A DNA stretch of 64,000 nt, taken from NCBI RefSeq assembly GCF_000344685.1, contig NW_006920411.1:2035037-2099036 (forward strand), written 5' to 3'. Below the pieces are notes generated by a model, which saw only the letters and a list, made by a program, of their open reading frames with translations, was not told where the DNA came from and searched no databases. The translations under genes were made by a program, and so were the position numbers. This stretch comes from Gloeophyllum trabeum ATCC 11539 (lineage: Eukaryota; Basidiomycota; Agaricomycetes; Gloeophyllales; Gloeophyllaceae). Positions 14,649 to 23,502 of this stretch are shown here, in pieces; the stretch's first letter is position 1; each line of letters begins with the position of its first letter.

Positions 14649-14670
14649 AGGACCCCCGATAATTGGTATA
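14649..14670. mobile_element. Left end of interrupted short TIR element (copy 1)
   Basis: The 22 bases here equal the left end of the intact element at 59650-60008 (AGGACCCCCGATAATTGGTA). The rest of this copy resumes at 21111, after a ~6.4 kb insertion. The flank CGTAGGAG (14641-14648) and the far flank CGTAGGGC (21450-21457) match at 6 of 8 positions, consistent with an aged 8-bp target duplication as made by hAT-like and some other DNA transposons. Confidence 0.8.
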
Positions 14671-14679
14671 CAGTCGGGT

Positions 14680-14835
14680 CCCTCTTAACCCATACTTCTC
14701 ATAGTCCATAACTCCTTATAACCCATAGTATTTTGGCATTGGTAGACAGTAAATTGGTACCAAAAACCCATAACTCCCTGATAACCCATAACCCATACCC
14801 TCCTGGAGGGTCCATAACCCATAATTTGTGCTATT
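14680..14835. repeat. Subterminal ACCCATA / CCATAAC repeat cluster
   Basis: At least eight copies of CCATA (ACCCATA, AACCCATAAC, TCCATAACTCC) occur just inside the left terminal repeat, and the right terminal repeat carries the reverse TATGGGTTAAG. Clustered short motifs next to the ends are typical of transposase binding sites in DNA transposons. Function here is inferred. Confidence 0.6.
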
Positions 14836-15008
14836 TTTAGCCTGATTAGGCACATATGAGAGCACATTTACAATGTTTGAATTGATTTTGTCAAGAAACT
14901 CATTCATTCCAACAGAAAACAGTGCGCATATGGCGATATGTACCCATTTCCAGCAAGTAGTGATGCCGCGGTCCGGCTCGGTCCAGTTATCGGCCAAAAC
15001 TTCTGAAC

Positions 15009-17965
15009 ATGGTCCTATTGCCAGAGCAAATGTTCCATAGAGATGCCACTCCAGATCAGGACGAACGTATGAGCGAACCTTCTACGCCTAAATTGGAGAA
15101 GGAATTGGAGATTCAAACAAAGCAGGATATACCAATGACACTGTCTGAACCAAGCCCAGTGAAATTCAAGGATGACCCCATGGAAAACGTATCCATGACA
15201 AAGGAAAATGAAGGTCCAACTGAATCAAAGGTTGATCCAACATTGATCTCTCACAACTACCCCACGATTGTATGCATCGACAACCCTGACCTCCAAGGCG
15301 ACATTCACCCACCCAACATCATGGAAGCAGAAAGGATCATGAACAAGCGGACACATGAACCAATGATCAACAATGACTGGATTCCCACTGACAAAAGGCC
15401 GCGTCTAGACGGACAAGAACAAAGTACCCTGACAGACAGGCCATTGGAAGTCCAAGCCATTGACGTAGACCGACATGATCAAATGGTTAAGGCAACCGAG
15501 ATTGACTCTGTGGTACATGATGCTCTGCAAGCCTTGAAGACAGGATCACCCCTTCCCCTCCAATCCTCACTCAATGATTGGAAACTTGAAGAAGGGCTTG
15601 TAAAATTCAAAGGACGCATCTACGTACCAGCCAATCCACAATCAAGATCTACGCAGAGAAATTGTGTCTCAGTACCATGACTCTCTTGCTGCTGGACATC
15701 CAGGACGCTTCAAGACTCTGGAATTGGTTCGAAGAGACTATTGGTGGCCAGGAATGTTCGTCTTTATCCGCAATTATGTTGATGGTTCCCCATCCCTGCC
15801 CCAACACGAACACACCCATTTTCTCTCACCTCGACCGACTTCATAACCGATCTTCCACCATCCAAGGGTTTTGACTCAATCATGATCATGGTAGACCACA
15901 CCCTAATGAAGGGGGTAATTTTGGTGCCATGTCACAAGACGATCGATGCAGAGAAGACTGCTCAAATTTTCCATGAGAATGTCTACAGACAATTCGGATT
16001 ACCTGATACCATCATATCCGATAGAGGACCTTAATTTGCGTCAAAGGTATTCCAAGAAACATGCAAGCTGCTAGGCATCAAATCCAAGCTCAGCACCGCT
16101 TATCACCCTCAAACTGATGGCGAAACTGAGAGGGTTAACCAAGAACTGGAAACCTATCTGCAGATATTCTGCGCCAACAATCCCAACGGATGGGCTGAAG
16201 TACTCTGTGATGCGGAATTTGCTCACAATCAGCGATCCCATTCAGCCAGGAACGAATCGCCTTTCTACCTCATGATGGGTTATCATCCGCGAGCAATACC
16301 CGCAGTCACAATCAATACGGAGCTACCATCAGTAGAGGAAAGGCTTAAAACGATTACAAGCTGCAAGGGAAGAAGCGATCGCCATGCACGAATTGGCGNN
16401 NNNNNNNNNNNNNNNNNNNNNNNNNNNNNNNNNNNNNNNNNNNNNNNNNNNNNNNNNNNNNNNNNNNNNNNNNNNNNNNNNNNNNNNNNNNNNNNNNNNN
16501 NNNNNNNNNNNNNNNNNNNNNNNNNNNNNNNNNNNNNNNNNNNNNNNNNNNNNNNNNNNNNNNNNNNNNNNNNNNNNNNNNNNNNNNNNNNNNNNNNNNN
16601 NNNNNNNNNNNNNNNNNNNNNNNNNNNNNNNNNNNNNNNNNNNNNNNNNNNNNNNNNNNNNNNNNNNNNNNNNNNNNNNNNNNNNNNNNNNNNNNNNNNN
16701 NNNNNNNNNNNNNNNNNNNNNNNNNNNNNNNNNNNNNNNNNNNNNNNNNNNNNNNNNNNNNNNNNNNNNNNNNNNNNNNNNNNNNNNNNNNNNNNNNNNN
16801 NNNNNNNNNNNNNNNNNNNNNNNNNNNNNNNNNNNNNNNNNNNNNNNNNNNNNNNNNNNNNNNNNNNNNNNNNNNNNNNNNNNNNNNNNNNNNNNNNNNN
16901 NNNNNNNNNNNNNNNNNNNNNNNNNNNNNNNNNNNNNNNNNNNNNNNNNNNNNNNNNNNNNNNNNNNNNNNNNNNNNNNNNNNNNNNNNNNNNNNNNNNN
17001 NNNNNNNNNNNNNNNNNNNNNNNNNNNNNNNNNNNNNNNNNNNNNNNNNNNNNNNNNNNNNNNNNNNNNNNNNNNNNNNNNNNNNNNNNNNNNNNNNNNN
17101 NNNNNNNNNNNNNNNNNNNNNNNNNNNNNNNNNNNNNNNNNNNNNNNTATTCCAAGAAACATGCAAGCTGCTAGGCATCAAATCCAAGCTCAGCACCGCT
17201 TATCACCCTCAAACTGATGGCGAAACTGAGAGGGTTAACCAAGAACTGGAAACCTATCTGCAGATATTCTGCGCCAACAATCCCAACGGATGGGCTGAAG
17301 TACTCTGTGATGCGGAATTTGCTCACAATCAGCGATCCCATTCAGCCAGGAACGAATCGCCTTTCTACCTCATGATGGGTTATCATCCGCGAGCAATACC
17401 CGCAGTCACAATCAATACGGAGCTACCATCAGTAGAGGAAAGGCTTAAACGATTACAAGCTGCAAGGGAAGAAGCGATCGCCATGCACGAATTGGCGCGA
17501 CAGAAGATGATCGATAGAAGCCGACAAGGATTCATCCCATTCGAAGTTGGAGAGAAGGTTTGGCTAGAAGGCAAGAACCTACGGATCAATTACCCATCCA
17601 GGAAGATCGCCCCAAAATGCGAAGGACCATTCAAGATCAAGGAAGTTCTAGGCCCACTCTCATACCGTCTAGACTTACCCAAATCCTGGAAGATTCACCC
17701 TGTGTTTCATCCCTTGCTCCTTTCACGTTATCGAGAGAACTCCACTCACGGGCCGAACTATCTCCAACCCCCACCTGATGATATCGAAGGCGAAGAAGAG
17801 TATGAAGTTGAGGCCATCTTAGCCCATCGTGGGAGCACTTCACGCCGCAAGTACCTTGTCAAATGGAAAGGGTACCCGTCGGCCGAAAATTCATGGGAAC
17901 CTGAGCATGTGCTTGAGAACGCCAAGAGCCTACTTCAAGAATATAAAAGCCGGAACCATCTCTAG
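15009..17965 (+). pseudogene. Ty3/gypsy chromovirus pol fragment: integrase with chromodomain, broken
   Basis: Only the 3' part of pol is present; gag, protease, reverse transcriptase and most of RNase H are missing. Visible in order: linker and DWKLEEGLVKFKGRIYVP leading to the integrase zinc-binding region (15560-15780), integrase core ([20 protein letters not shown], then [20 protein letters not shown]) and a C-terminal chromodomain ([30 protein letters not shown], 17800-17910) ending in a stop at 17963-17965. Damage: an extra base near 15650 shifts the frame; further frame loss near 15790-15840; a TAA at about 16032-16034 sits where GP-F normally has Gln (CAA to TAA). An assembly gap and a 350-bp duplicate also interrupt it. 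Family call is certain; the copy cannot be functional. Confidence 0.93.
16399..17147. other. Assembly gap (749 N)
   Basis: Unsequenced bases only. The flanking sequences repeat each other (16048-16398 and 17148-17497), so the gap is probably artificial. Open frames reported through the N run mean nothing. Confidence 0.99.
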
Positions 17966-17989
17966 CAGGACTCATCAACAACTCATACC

Positions 17990-18454
17990 ATGTCTCGCTC
18001 ACGGAATGATTCGTGCACCTTCACATCTTCTCAATGTCCTCCTTGCAATTGCCCCTATGATCAGGACCCCCACTTTATCAGTATCATCCACCAAACCTTG
18101 ACGGAACACTACCACGACCCATCCCTTCGACAACAACTAGGACGAGATGCACTGGGGGCAGGTGTTGCCAGGGAGATATTGGAACTAGAGGACGATCTTC
18201 AAACAATCTCCAAGTTGTGCGACCTGAATGCACAAATACAAGATCTACTCCAGTCCACTTACGACACTGTGGAGCGTACCACATTCCAACTCACTCATAT
18301 CCTCCTGCATCGAGGACTACTCATTCCCCTTCGCGACTTCCTACCTGTCGACTATCAGAATCCCCCATCCAACCAGGAGACCACCCCAGCGACTTCCCAT
18401 TCGACCTCTCATCATCCAACCCCTGATCCAATTATCCATCCAACTGGATCCTGA
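17990..18454 (+). CDS. Extra ORF of the gypsy element, downstream of pol (unknown function)
   Basis: A 154-codon frame begins 25 bp after the pol stop. It has a Cys-rich start (SSQCPPCNCPYDQDP), a helical middle with LEDDLQTISKLCDLNAQIQD that could be gag-like or coiled coil, and a Pro/Thr/Ser-rich tail. No known domain recognised. Its place between pol and the 3' LTR is where an additional ORF sits in some LTR elements. It may originally have been continuous with the zinc-knuckle frame at 18497, which follows after 42 bp in another frame. Whether it is translated is unknown. Confidence 0.5.
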   Translation: MSRSRNDSCTFTSSQCPPCNCPYDQDPHFISIIHQTLTEHYHDPSLRQQLGRDALGAGVAREILELEDDLQTISKLCDLNAQIQDLLQSTYDTVERTTFQLTHILLHRGLLIPLRDFLPVDYQNPPSNQETTPATSHSTSHHPTPDPIIHPTGS

Positions 18455-18496
18455 GAAAACCCCATTGATGTCGACGGTCCAGCGCTGCCTACCAAC

Positions 18497-18730
18497 ATGA
18501 CAGGAAGATATGGCAATATCTGCTGGGCATGTCAGCAGCCTGGTCATTTCCAATCTCATTGCCGACTCTTCCGCTGCCGCATCTGTGGACGTACTCAACC
18601 AGGGCATTATCCATCTGCCTGTCCTCAACGAACTGTTTGGGACAATGCTATCCAAGAAGCCACCAAAGAGCAGGACTACAATGATGGCACTCTTGTGGAC
18701 CTGGATGGTTTGGTAACCGGTCATGACTAG
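18497..18730 (+). CDS. Zinc-knuckle ORF of the gypsy element, just before the polypurine tract
   Basis: 77 codons with a perfect CX2CX4HX4C knuckle (CWACQQPGHFQSHC, residues 9-22) followed by a second Cys/His set (CRICGRTQPGHYPSAC, CX2CX6HX4C). Such knuckles bind nucleic acid and normally sit at the end of Gag in LTR elements; here they lie 3' of the chromodomain. The stop at 18730 is 25 bp before the polypurine tract. It could be a displaced gag end or a separate accessory protein. Confidence 0.6.
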   Translation: MTGRYGNICWACQQPGHFQSHCRLFRCRICGRTQPGHYPSACPQRTVWDNAIQEATKEQDYNDGTLVDLDGLVTGHD

Positions 18731-18754
18731 GAAGTTTGGGTAAACTTCAACCAT

Positions 18755-18764
18755 AGGAAGGGGG
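18755..18764 (+). other. Polypurine tract of the gypsy element
   Basis: AGGAAGGGGG lies three bases before TGTTATGATT at 18768, the expected arrangement of plus-strand primer and 3' LTR start. This fixes the element's orientation as plus. Confidence 0.7.
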
Positions 18765-18767
18765 TAA

Positions 18768-20300
18768 TGTTATGATTTTCCCATGCTTATCTCATTCTAT
18801 TGCCATTCTGAGCATTGCTATTGGACAGTACCTTTCTCTGAGTAGACCTTCCCATGGACGCTATCTTCTTCTCACACATTGATAAGCCTCAGGATCGTCT
18901 GACCCCCGAAAACGCAGACTCAGCACATCGTACAAGCCCTCCGGAGCGTATTCAACACAACACTTACATGCCTCTAGGCTTCTATGGGCTCTAAAGAATT
19001 GCTCTATTTAGCTCCAGACTTCCTAGCATCCTTGAGGCGTACACGGATCCATTCCACGATTTATCTCTGCAAATGCAAGCTCCGGGGTGACTTAATCTAT
19101 GCGACTTCTAGGTGAATTAGCTCCGGGGCCCGCGGACACTTTCATCGAGGGGTGTCGTCCTCATTCCCACCCTCCAGCATACTCCCTCTCTCGTTTCCAT
19201 CAAAATACCGAAGGTGCGGACGCATACGAGTCACCATGAGGCCACCATCAGTAAGTGAGCGGCCGGAGGTAATTAGCACGTGACTGGTGCATCACGCAGA
19301 GTGATGGGACCGCTTAGGGCAGGTGGCGGAACGTCGAGGCGACCTCTAGGGGCTGGGACGAGCAAGTGGGAGTGCAAGAGAGTCGTATGGTGTATGGTAT
19401 AACAGCGGCAAGTGCTGAGCAATCCTATGGGTAGCGGCGTTTATTTGTTATTTATCTCCGGACGGTCGCAAAGCCATTCCTGTTGTATAAATTGTACAAA
19501 GTAGCATACAGAAAAACAAGTTTCGACTTCACCATCTCAGAGAATTAGTGTTACGATCTCAGCGACCCGAGAAGTTCGAAAGCGTCGAACTTAGCGAATT
19601 ATAACCGATCCTAGCTTTGCCAATAGGCCTGACTCGTCGAGTGAATTATCTCTGCCATCGATTCAATTAGCTCCAGTGAGTCTCACATAGCGAAATAAAA
19701 TTAAACAAGTCTTTCTAGTGTTTCCTACTCCCGTGGGCCCGAACCTACACTCGGTTCCGTGGTTTGCGACTTTGTTTGCGACTTTCCGGAGATAAATACT
19801 CCGGAGCGTCCATTAGTGTTTGTTTCAGGTGTCAAGGTTTTTGTTTTATTTTTCTAGGTCTTCCTACGGACTACCCTATGGCGTCTTACTCCTCCTTTCC
19901 CCCTCGAACTATTAAATACCCTTCAGTTGTCTCGGACCGCCTTCACCCATATCACGGGGTTTAGGTTTATTTCTTTTGGTCCTTGGTGATTGTTGTGTGT
20001 CTGTGCATATCAACGTTATCTCCCTTGACTCACTTTCTACCAATGGGCGCCCTTGTATTTCTCATTTCTCTGAGTTATGTTCTCACAGGATAGCTTACGC
20101 GTCCTATTTCTTATTGTTCTCTTCTTTGGGTATTAACCCCTATACCAGTTACTATATATACTGTAGGAAAACCCATGTATTCCTTAGTTCAACCTCCTGT
20201 TGAATACAGCGATTACCTGGACTCTTGACTTGACTGTTGGCATTGGCCCGGCCAGACCTACCTTTCAGTACGCTTACTGAGGTAGTGACAACATAACTGT
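18768..20300 (+). repeat. 3' LTR (start defined, end uncertain) of the gypsy element
   Basis: The LTR begins TGTTATGATT after the polypurine tract. The end is not fixed: a second LTR-like start, TGTTACGATC, occurs at about 19551, and GTGACAACA near 20290 could be an LTR end. No matching 5' LTR is in the window, so the length cannot be measured. The region carries recurrent ATTTATCTCCGG/ATTAGCTCCGG motifs and a TATAAATTG near 19490. The far limit given here is a guess. Confidence 0.5.
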
Positions 20301-20494
20301 TGGCACGTGGCCCAGTTATCTCAAGACGACTAGTTAGGACATCGCTTCCTAACAATGGCTGGAGAATGCTCGCATGACAATAGCAAGGTGGATAACAGTT
20401 TCCTGACCACATTGAGAACAACGCCTGCTTGGGGAGGGGTGAGTAGAGAGCGGATGCGACGACATGGTGCATATTCAAATCGAGGCCGGCAGCA

Positions 20495-20644
20495 GGACTG
20501 TAAATTGCCCCACCATGGGACTGTAAACATGTCATTCGAATACCTTTCGCAAGTCGTTTTGGCAGGCAACTGAGCCAAAATGACCCCCAATTCAGCTAGA
20601 TTCATGAAGGTAAGTCTACAGTCCCAACTGCCGCTTTACAGTCC
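20495..20644. repeat. Small nested inverted repeat (TACAGTCC ends)
   Basis: GGACTGTAAA at 20495-20504 is exactly inverted as TTTACAGTCC at 20635-20644, and inside it GGGACTGTA (20517-20525) is inverted as TACAGTCCC (20617-20625). The TACAGTC core resembles the ends of the host insertion (TACAGTCGGG at 14669). It may be a small derivative or an internal end of the same transposon family. Confidence 0.5.
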
Positions 20645-21110
20645 TATCGGTGAGCTCTGCGGCATAGACCAGGGCTTCGAATTCTTGTCTTCAAATTGAA
20701 ATATTGTCTTCGAAATTCTCAGCGCTCAGCGGCTCTATCAGGACAGTGGTGTCTATTACTATGTTCTCATTATTCTATGATGCTGCCTTGTATCACCCTT
20801 CAGAGGGTGAGGGGAACAATACCTTGAGGAACGCATTAACACTATATTTTGCACGTACACCTATGTACACGCTTGCATTCCCTCACATGCAGAATGTAAG
20901 GATTAGATATTCGTGAAAATGATGAAAGGGGCTCAGAGATTCATGAAAGCAATTGAGCCCCGGGTCTTTCACGCATGTGAAGTGGTGGCAAGGATGGCTA
21001 TGCATCACTGATATTACGTTGCATGGGACCGTACTGTCATACTGTAAACTTATCGGTTGTAAGATCAACTTCCACCGACCACTATGGGTTAAGAGGGACT
21101 CAACTGTAAA

Positions 21111-21449
21111 TATAAATGCCTGATCAGGTTCCGGACAAATTTTGGGAGTTTAGACCCCTCCATGGCTGAATTTTTACGGACAAATTGGCCGGTTCTGGAG
21201 ACCATGCCTGATTTTTTCTGGATGTTTTGGTCAGACTCAGCCATTTCGGCACCATATTTACTCCAGCAACTGCCGGAGAACCTACGTTTGAACGTACCCA
21301 CGCCACAGTTGCCCTTTAGGGGAACCTTTCGCTGTGATGCCTGTTTTTCTCCGGACAAAAGGGTCAAAATTGGCAAATTTCTTCCAGACAAAAAGGGTCC
21401 ACTTATGGGACCTCCGGATCAGGCATTCATACTGATTATCAGGGGTCCT
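21111..21449. mobile_element. Right part of interrupted short TIR element (copy 1)
   Basis: This stretch is colinear with the intact copy at 59650-60008, from TATAAATGCCTGATCAGG to the right end ATTATCAGGGGTCCT. It includes the recurrent TTCCGGACAAA motif. Open frames across it on either strand (for example 21124-21391 minus) have counterparts in copy 2 but show no domain and are most likely chance frames in a non-coding element. Confidence 0.8.
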
Positions 21450-22360
21450 CGTAGGGCCGTAGGAGGAGGGTGGGCATGTTGCATACATGTACATATGAGA
21501 GAAAGCCTGAAGGGCTCTCCGCCACGAATGGGCCCCTGGCAGGAGATTGCGGCTGAGCTGGGACTCCCACCTAGGAAACCACATCCACAGCCCAGTAGTA
21601 GGTACATGTTGTGCAAGATACATGAAGCCATGGGTACCTCAAAACCTCTCAACCACTGGAAAACCCAGTGGGAAAAAACAACATGGAAAGAGGAAAGCTA
21701 CCAGGCATCTGTACAGTCTGCAGCATATCAAACAAAAGGATGGGCAGGGAGGGAAAACAGAAATCAGGGCCGAGTAGGTGCACTTGAGCAAGCATATCGT
21801 CGCCATCGAGAGCAGGAGCAGTCACCGTGACCTGTGTAACGCTCATGATCATACAAAGTCTACAGTATATTCTATGCCTCTGCTCGTTCCTCACATCGGC
21901 GTAGAATTCCGATCTAAGTACCAACACTGAATATTGGACTACAGTCGCGTACAACCAACAATGTTAATTCCGGCCGAACCAATTTTTTGGCGGGAAACTG
22001 ACCTCAGATTCGGACTCAGGCAAGCTGAGAATGTCCGAAAATGAGGTCGGCTTATTTTCCCCACGACTTCTCAGGTTGGGCAGAATTTTGGGTCATCTCA
22101 CCGACTACCTTTCAGGGGCTTCCTGGCGCACCCAAATGTTACTATAGGTACTCCAATTACTAGAGAGACTGTACTAAACATGACCAGGGACCAGGAATGG
22201 CTTTCCTGGCCAAAACAGTAGTAAACCATTGCTCCGGATTCGCGAGATTATAATTTTTAGTGATAGCTTGCCGGCGCTATAGCCCCTGATTCGCTGGTCG
22301 GATCTCGAGATTTACACAAATTTTTCCAATTTGCGTGGGGTTTCTGACAGGTAGCTTTAC
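21450..22360. other. Gene-free stretch inside the repeat island
   Basis: About 0.9 kb after the right end of copy 1. It begins with the target-site copy CGTAGGGC. An open frame runs through here (end 21830, +) but starts inside the transposon and shows no domain. A small inverted pair (CTGACCTCAGATTCGGA near 22000 and TCCGAAAATGAGGTCGG near 22035) is visible. No gene called. Confidence 0.5.
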
Positions 22361-22409
22361 TGCGCCCCCGTGCAAACATGTACAAAGATACCATATCGAG
22401 AAGAAAGTC

Positions 22410-22480
22410 ATGTGACGCCGGCAAACGCGGACTTCCCTCCGGGCGCATGTCCGACTAGTTAGAGTAACCACTAGGGACTA
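22410..22480 (-). repeat. Degenerate tRNA-like sequence 2
   Basis: On the minus strand TAGTCCCTAGTGGTTACTC resembles a pol III A box (tRNA D arm), followed by GTCCGCGTTTGCCGG, nearly the same anticodon-arm-like block as in the sequence at 22622-22698. No B box is evident. Probably a decayed relative of that element rather than a functional tRNA. Confidence 0.3.
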
Positions 22481-22621
22481 AGTGGCTCGTATAGATAGGA
22501 AAACAAAATTTTGTATTCAAATTTGTAGACCTGTGATACATATAGTCGACAAAGATACTACAGAAAGGCAATAGTGCATAAAGGTAGTTGATAAACCCTA
22601 ACCCTGCCAAGGAGGAGAAAA

Positions 22622-22698
22622 AGTTTGCACAACCATGAATTGAACCGAACACCTCCGGCAAATGCGGACATTATTCTAACCACTAGACTACAGGAGCA
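22622..22698 (-). repeat. tRNA-like sequence 1 (pseudo-tRNA or SINE head)
   Basis: Minus strand: GTAGTCTAGTGGTTAGAA fits a tRNA A box, TCCG-CATTTGC-CGGA forms a 4-bp stem with a 7-base loop, and GGTTCAATTC fits a B box. The loop lacks the invariant T33 and the acceptor ends do not pair, so it is not a normal tRNA. A pol III-promoted SINE or pseudo-tRNA is the best reading. Confidence 0.4.
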
Positions 22699-22952
22699 CA
22701 ACGGTGTTCGGAAATAATATAAATATGTTAGCTCAGGCATAGCCAGCTTACGCAATGCGTTTACATTCTTTATTTTTAGTGACGTGGCCGGAGGAGTCGG
22801 AGGTCACATGATAAAATTCTCGAAAAGGTAATATTTGGTCATGTTTGCACGGGGGCGCAATAGCAAAGACGGTTTCAGACCTCCGAATTTCTCTTTTCGG
22901 CGAAATGGGGGGTTTTTGGGAATTTTGCTCGTGCCAATCTTCTCTTCCCGCA

Positions 22953-23321
22953 TTACAGTGCTTTGCATAAAAGTCCGGAAACTGTGTTTCGCGCGTTTCT
23001 GTTTGTCCCAGCCAAACAATACCTTATAGGGTAACACCTGACCGAGGGCGCGACGGTCCTCGAGTCAGCCTATATCACTCCTGGGACGCAAATGCCCGTC
23101 TCAAAGCTGAATAACGTTCAGATCTGTATCTCTTCAGGATATCGAGCACGCAGAGGTCAAAATCCCCCAAGAACGACCCTCATACATGGATGTCGAAGCG
23201 TCCCGCCAACCAGTCAACAGCCCGCGCTACGGTGATCGACTACCCCATATAGGTTTGTTTGGCTGGCACAAACAACATTTCGCGAATCGCGGTTTCCGGA
23301 CTTTTATGCAAAGCACTGTAA
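22953..23321. repeat. Imperfect ~75-bp inverted repeat with ~215-bp spacer
   Basis: TTACAGTGCTTTGCATAAAA through CCAGCCAAACAA (22953-23032) is inverted at 23250-23321. Long exact blocks include ACAGTGCTTTGCATAAAAGT and CCAGCCAAACAA. The arms end close to TATAGG/ATAGG. It looks like a foldback element or two opposed copies of a terminal repeat. No coding frame in the spacer. Confidence 0.65.
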
Positions 23322-23502
23322 AATCTTAACTCCGACGGTTGCCAGTGCCGGGAAAATGCCGTCACCGAAATTGTTGCCTTTGGTTGTCCGCGATTGTAGT
23401 ACTTACTGTCAATGTACGCAAGTACATGATGAAGGTAGGGTGCCTCCTGCTGTCATATACCATACACGAATCAATACACTAATTAACGGTTGCAATCTGA
23501 AA

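Larger units (their letters stand above)
14671..21106. mobile_element. Composite insertion with its own terminal inverted repeats (TA-target type), containing a gypsy fragment
   Basis: The unit begins CAGTCGGGTCCCTCTTAACC at 14671. Read from the right end at 21106 on the other strand it begins CAGTTGAGTCCCTCTTAACC; the inverted repeats continue to CCATA. Two mismatches in the first 20 bases. It is flanked by TA on both sides, as in Tc1/mariner and pogo-like elements. No transposase is recognisable, so it looks non-autonomous. Inside it lies a 5'-truncated Ty3/gypsy element (15009 to about 20 kb), which probably inserted later. The boundary on the right is slightly irregular (TAAATATAAATG instead of TATAAATG). 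Confidence 0.7.
22361..22859. repeat. Element-like unit with exact 20-bp inverted ends
   Basis: TGCGCCCCCGTGCAAACATG at 22361-22380 is exactly inverted at 22840-22859. The two tRNA-like sequences described separately lie between. This could be a small non-autonomous transposon or a SINE-like unit flanked by opposed copies. Confidence 0.55.

Noticed and set aside
16272..17217. Five long frames through the N run
   Set aside because: They are almost entirely unknown residues across the assembly gap.
21124..21391. Homologous minus-strand frames in both copies of the short TIR element (also 59562-59864)
   Set aside because: Frames differ in length and start, contain no domain and lie in a 359-bp MITE-like element.
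22596..22608. AACCCTAACCCT as an internal telomere repeat
   Set aside because: Only two units, and a similar short match occurs near 41270; too short to mean anything.
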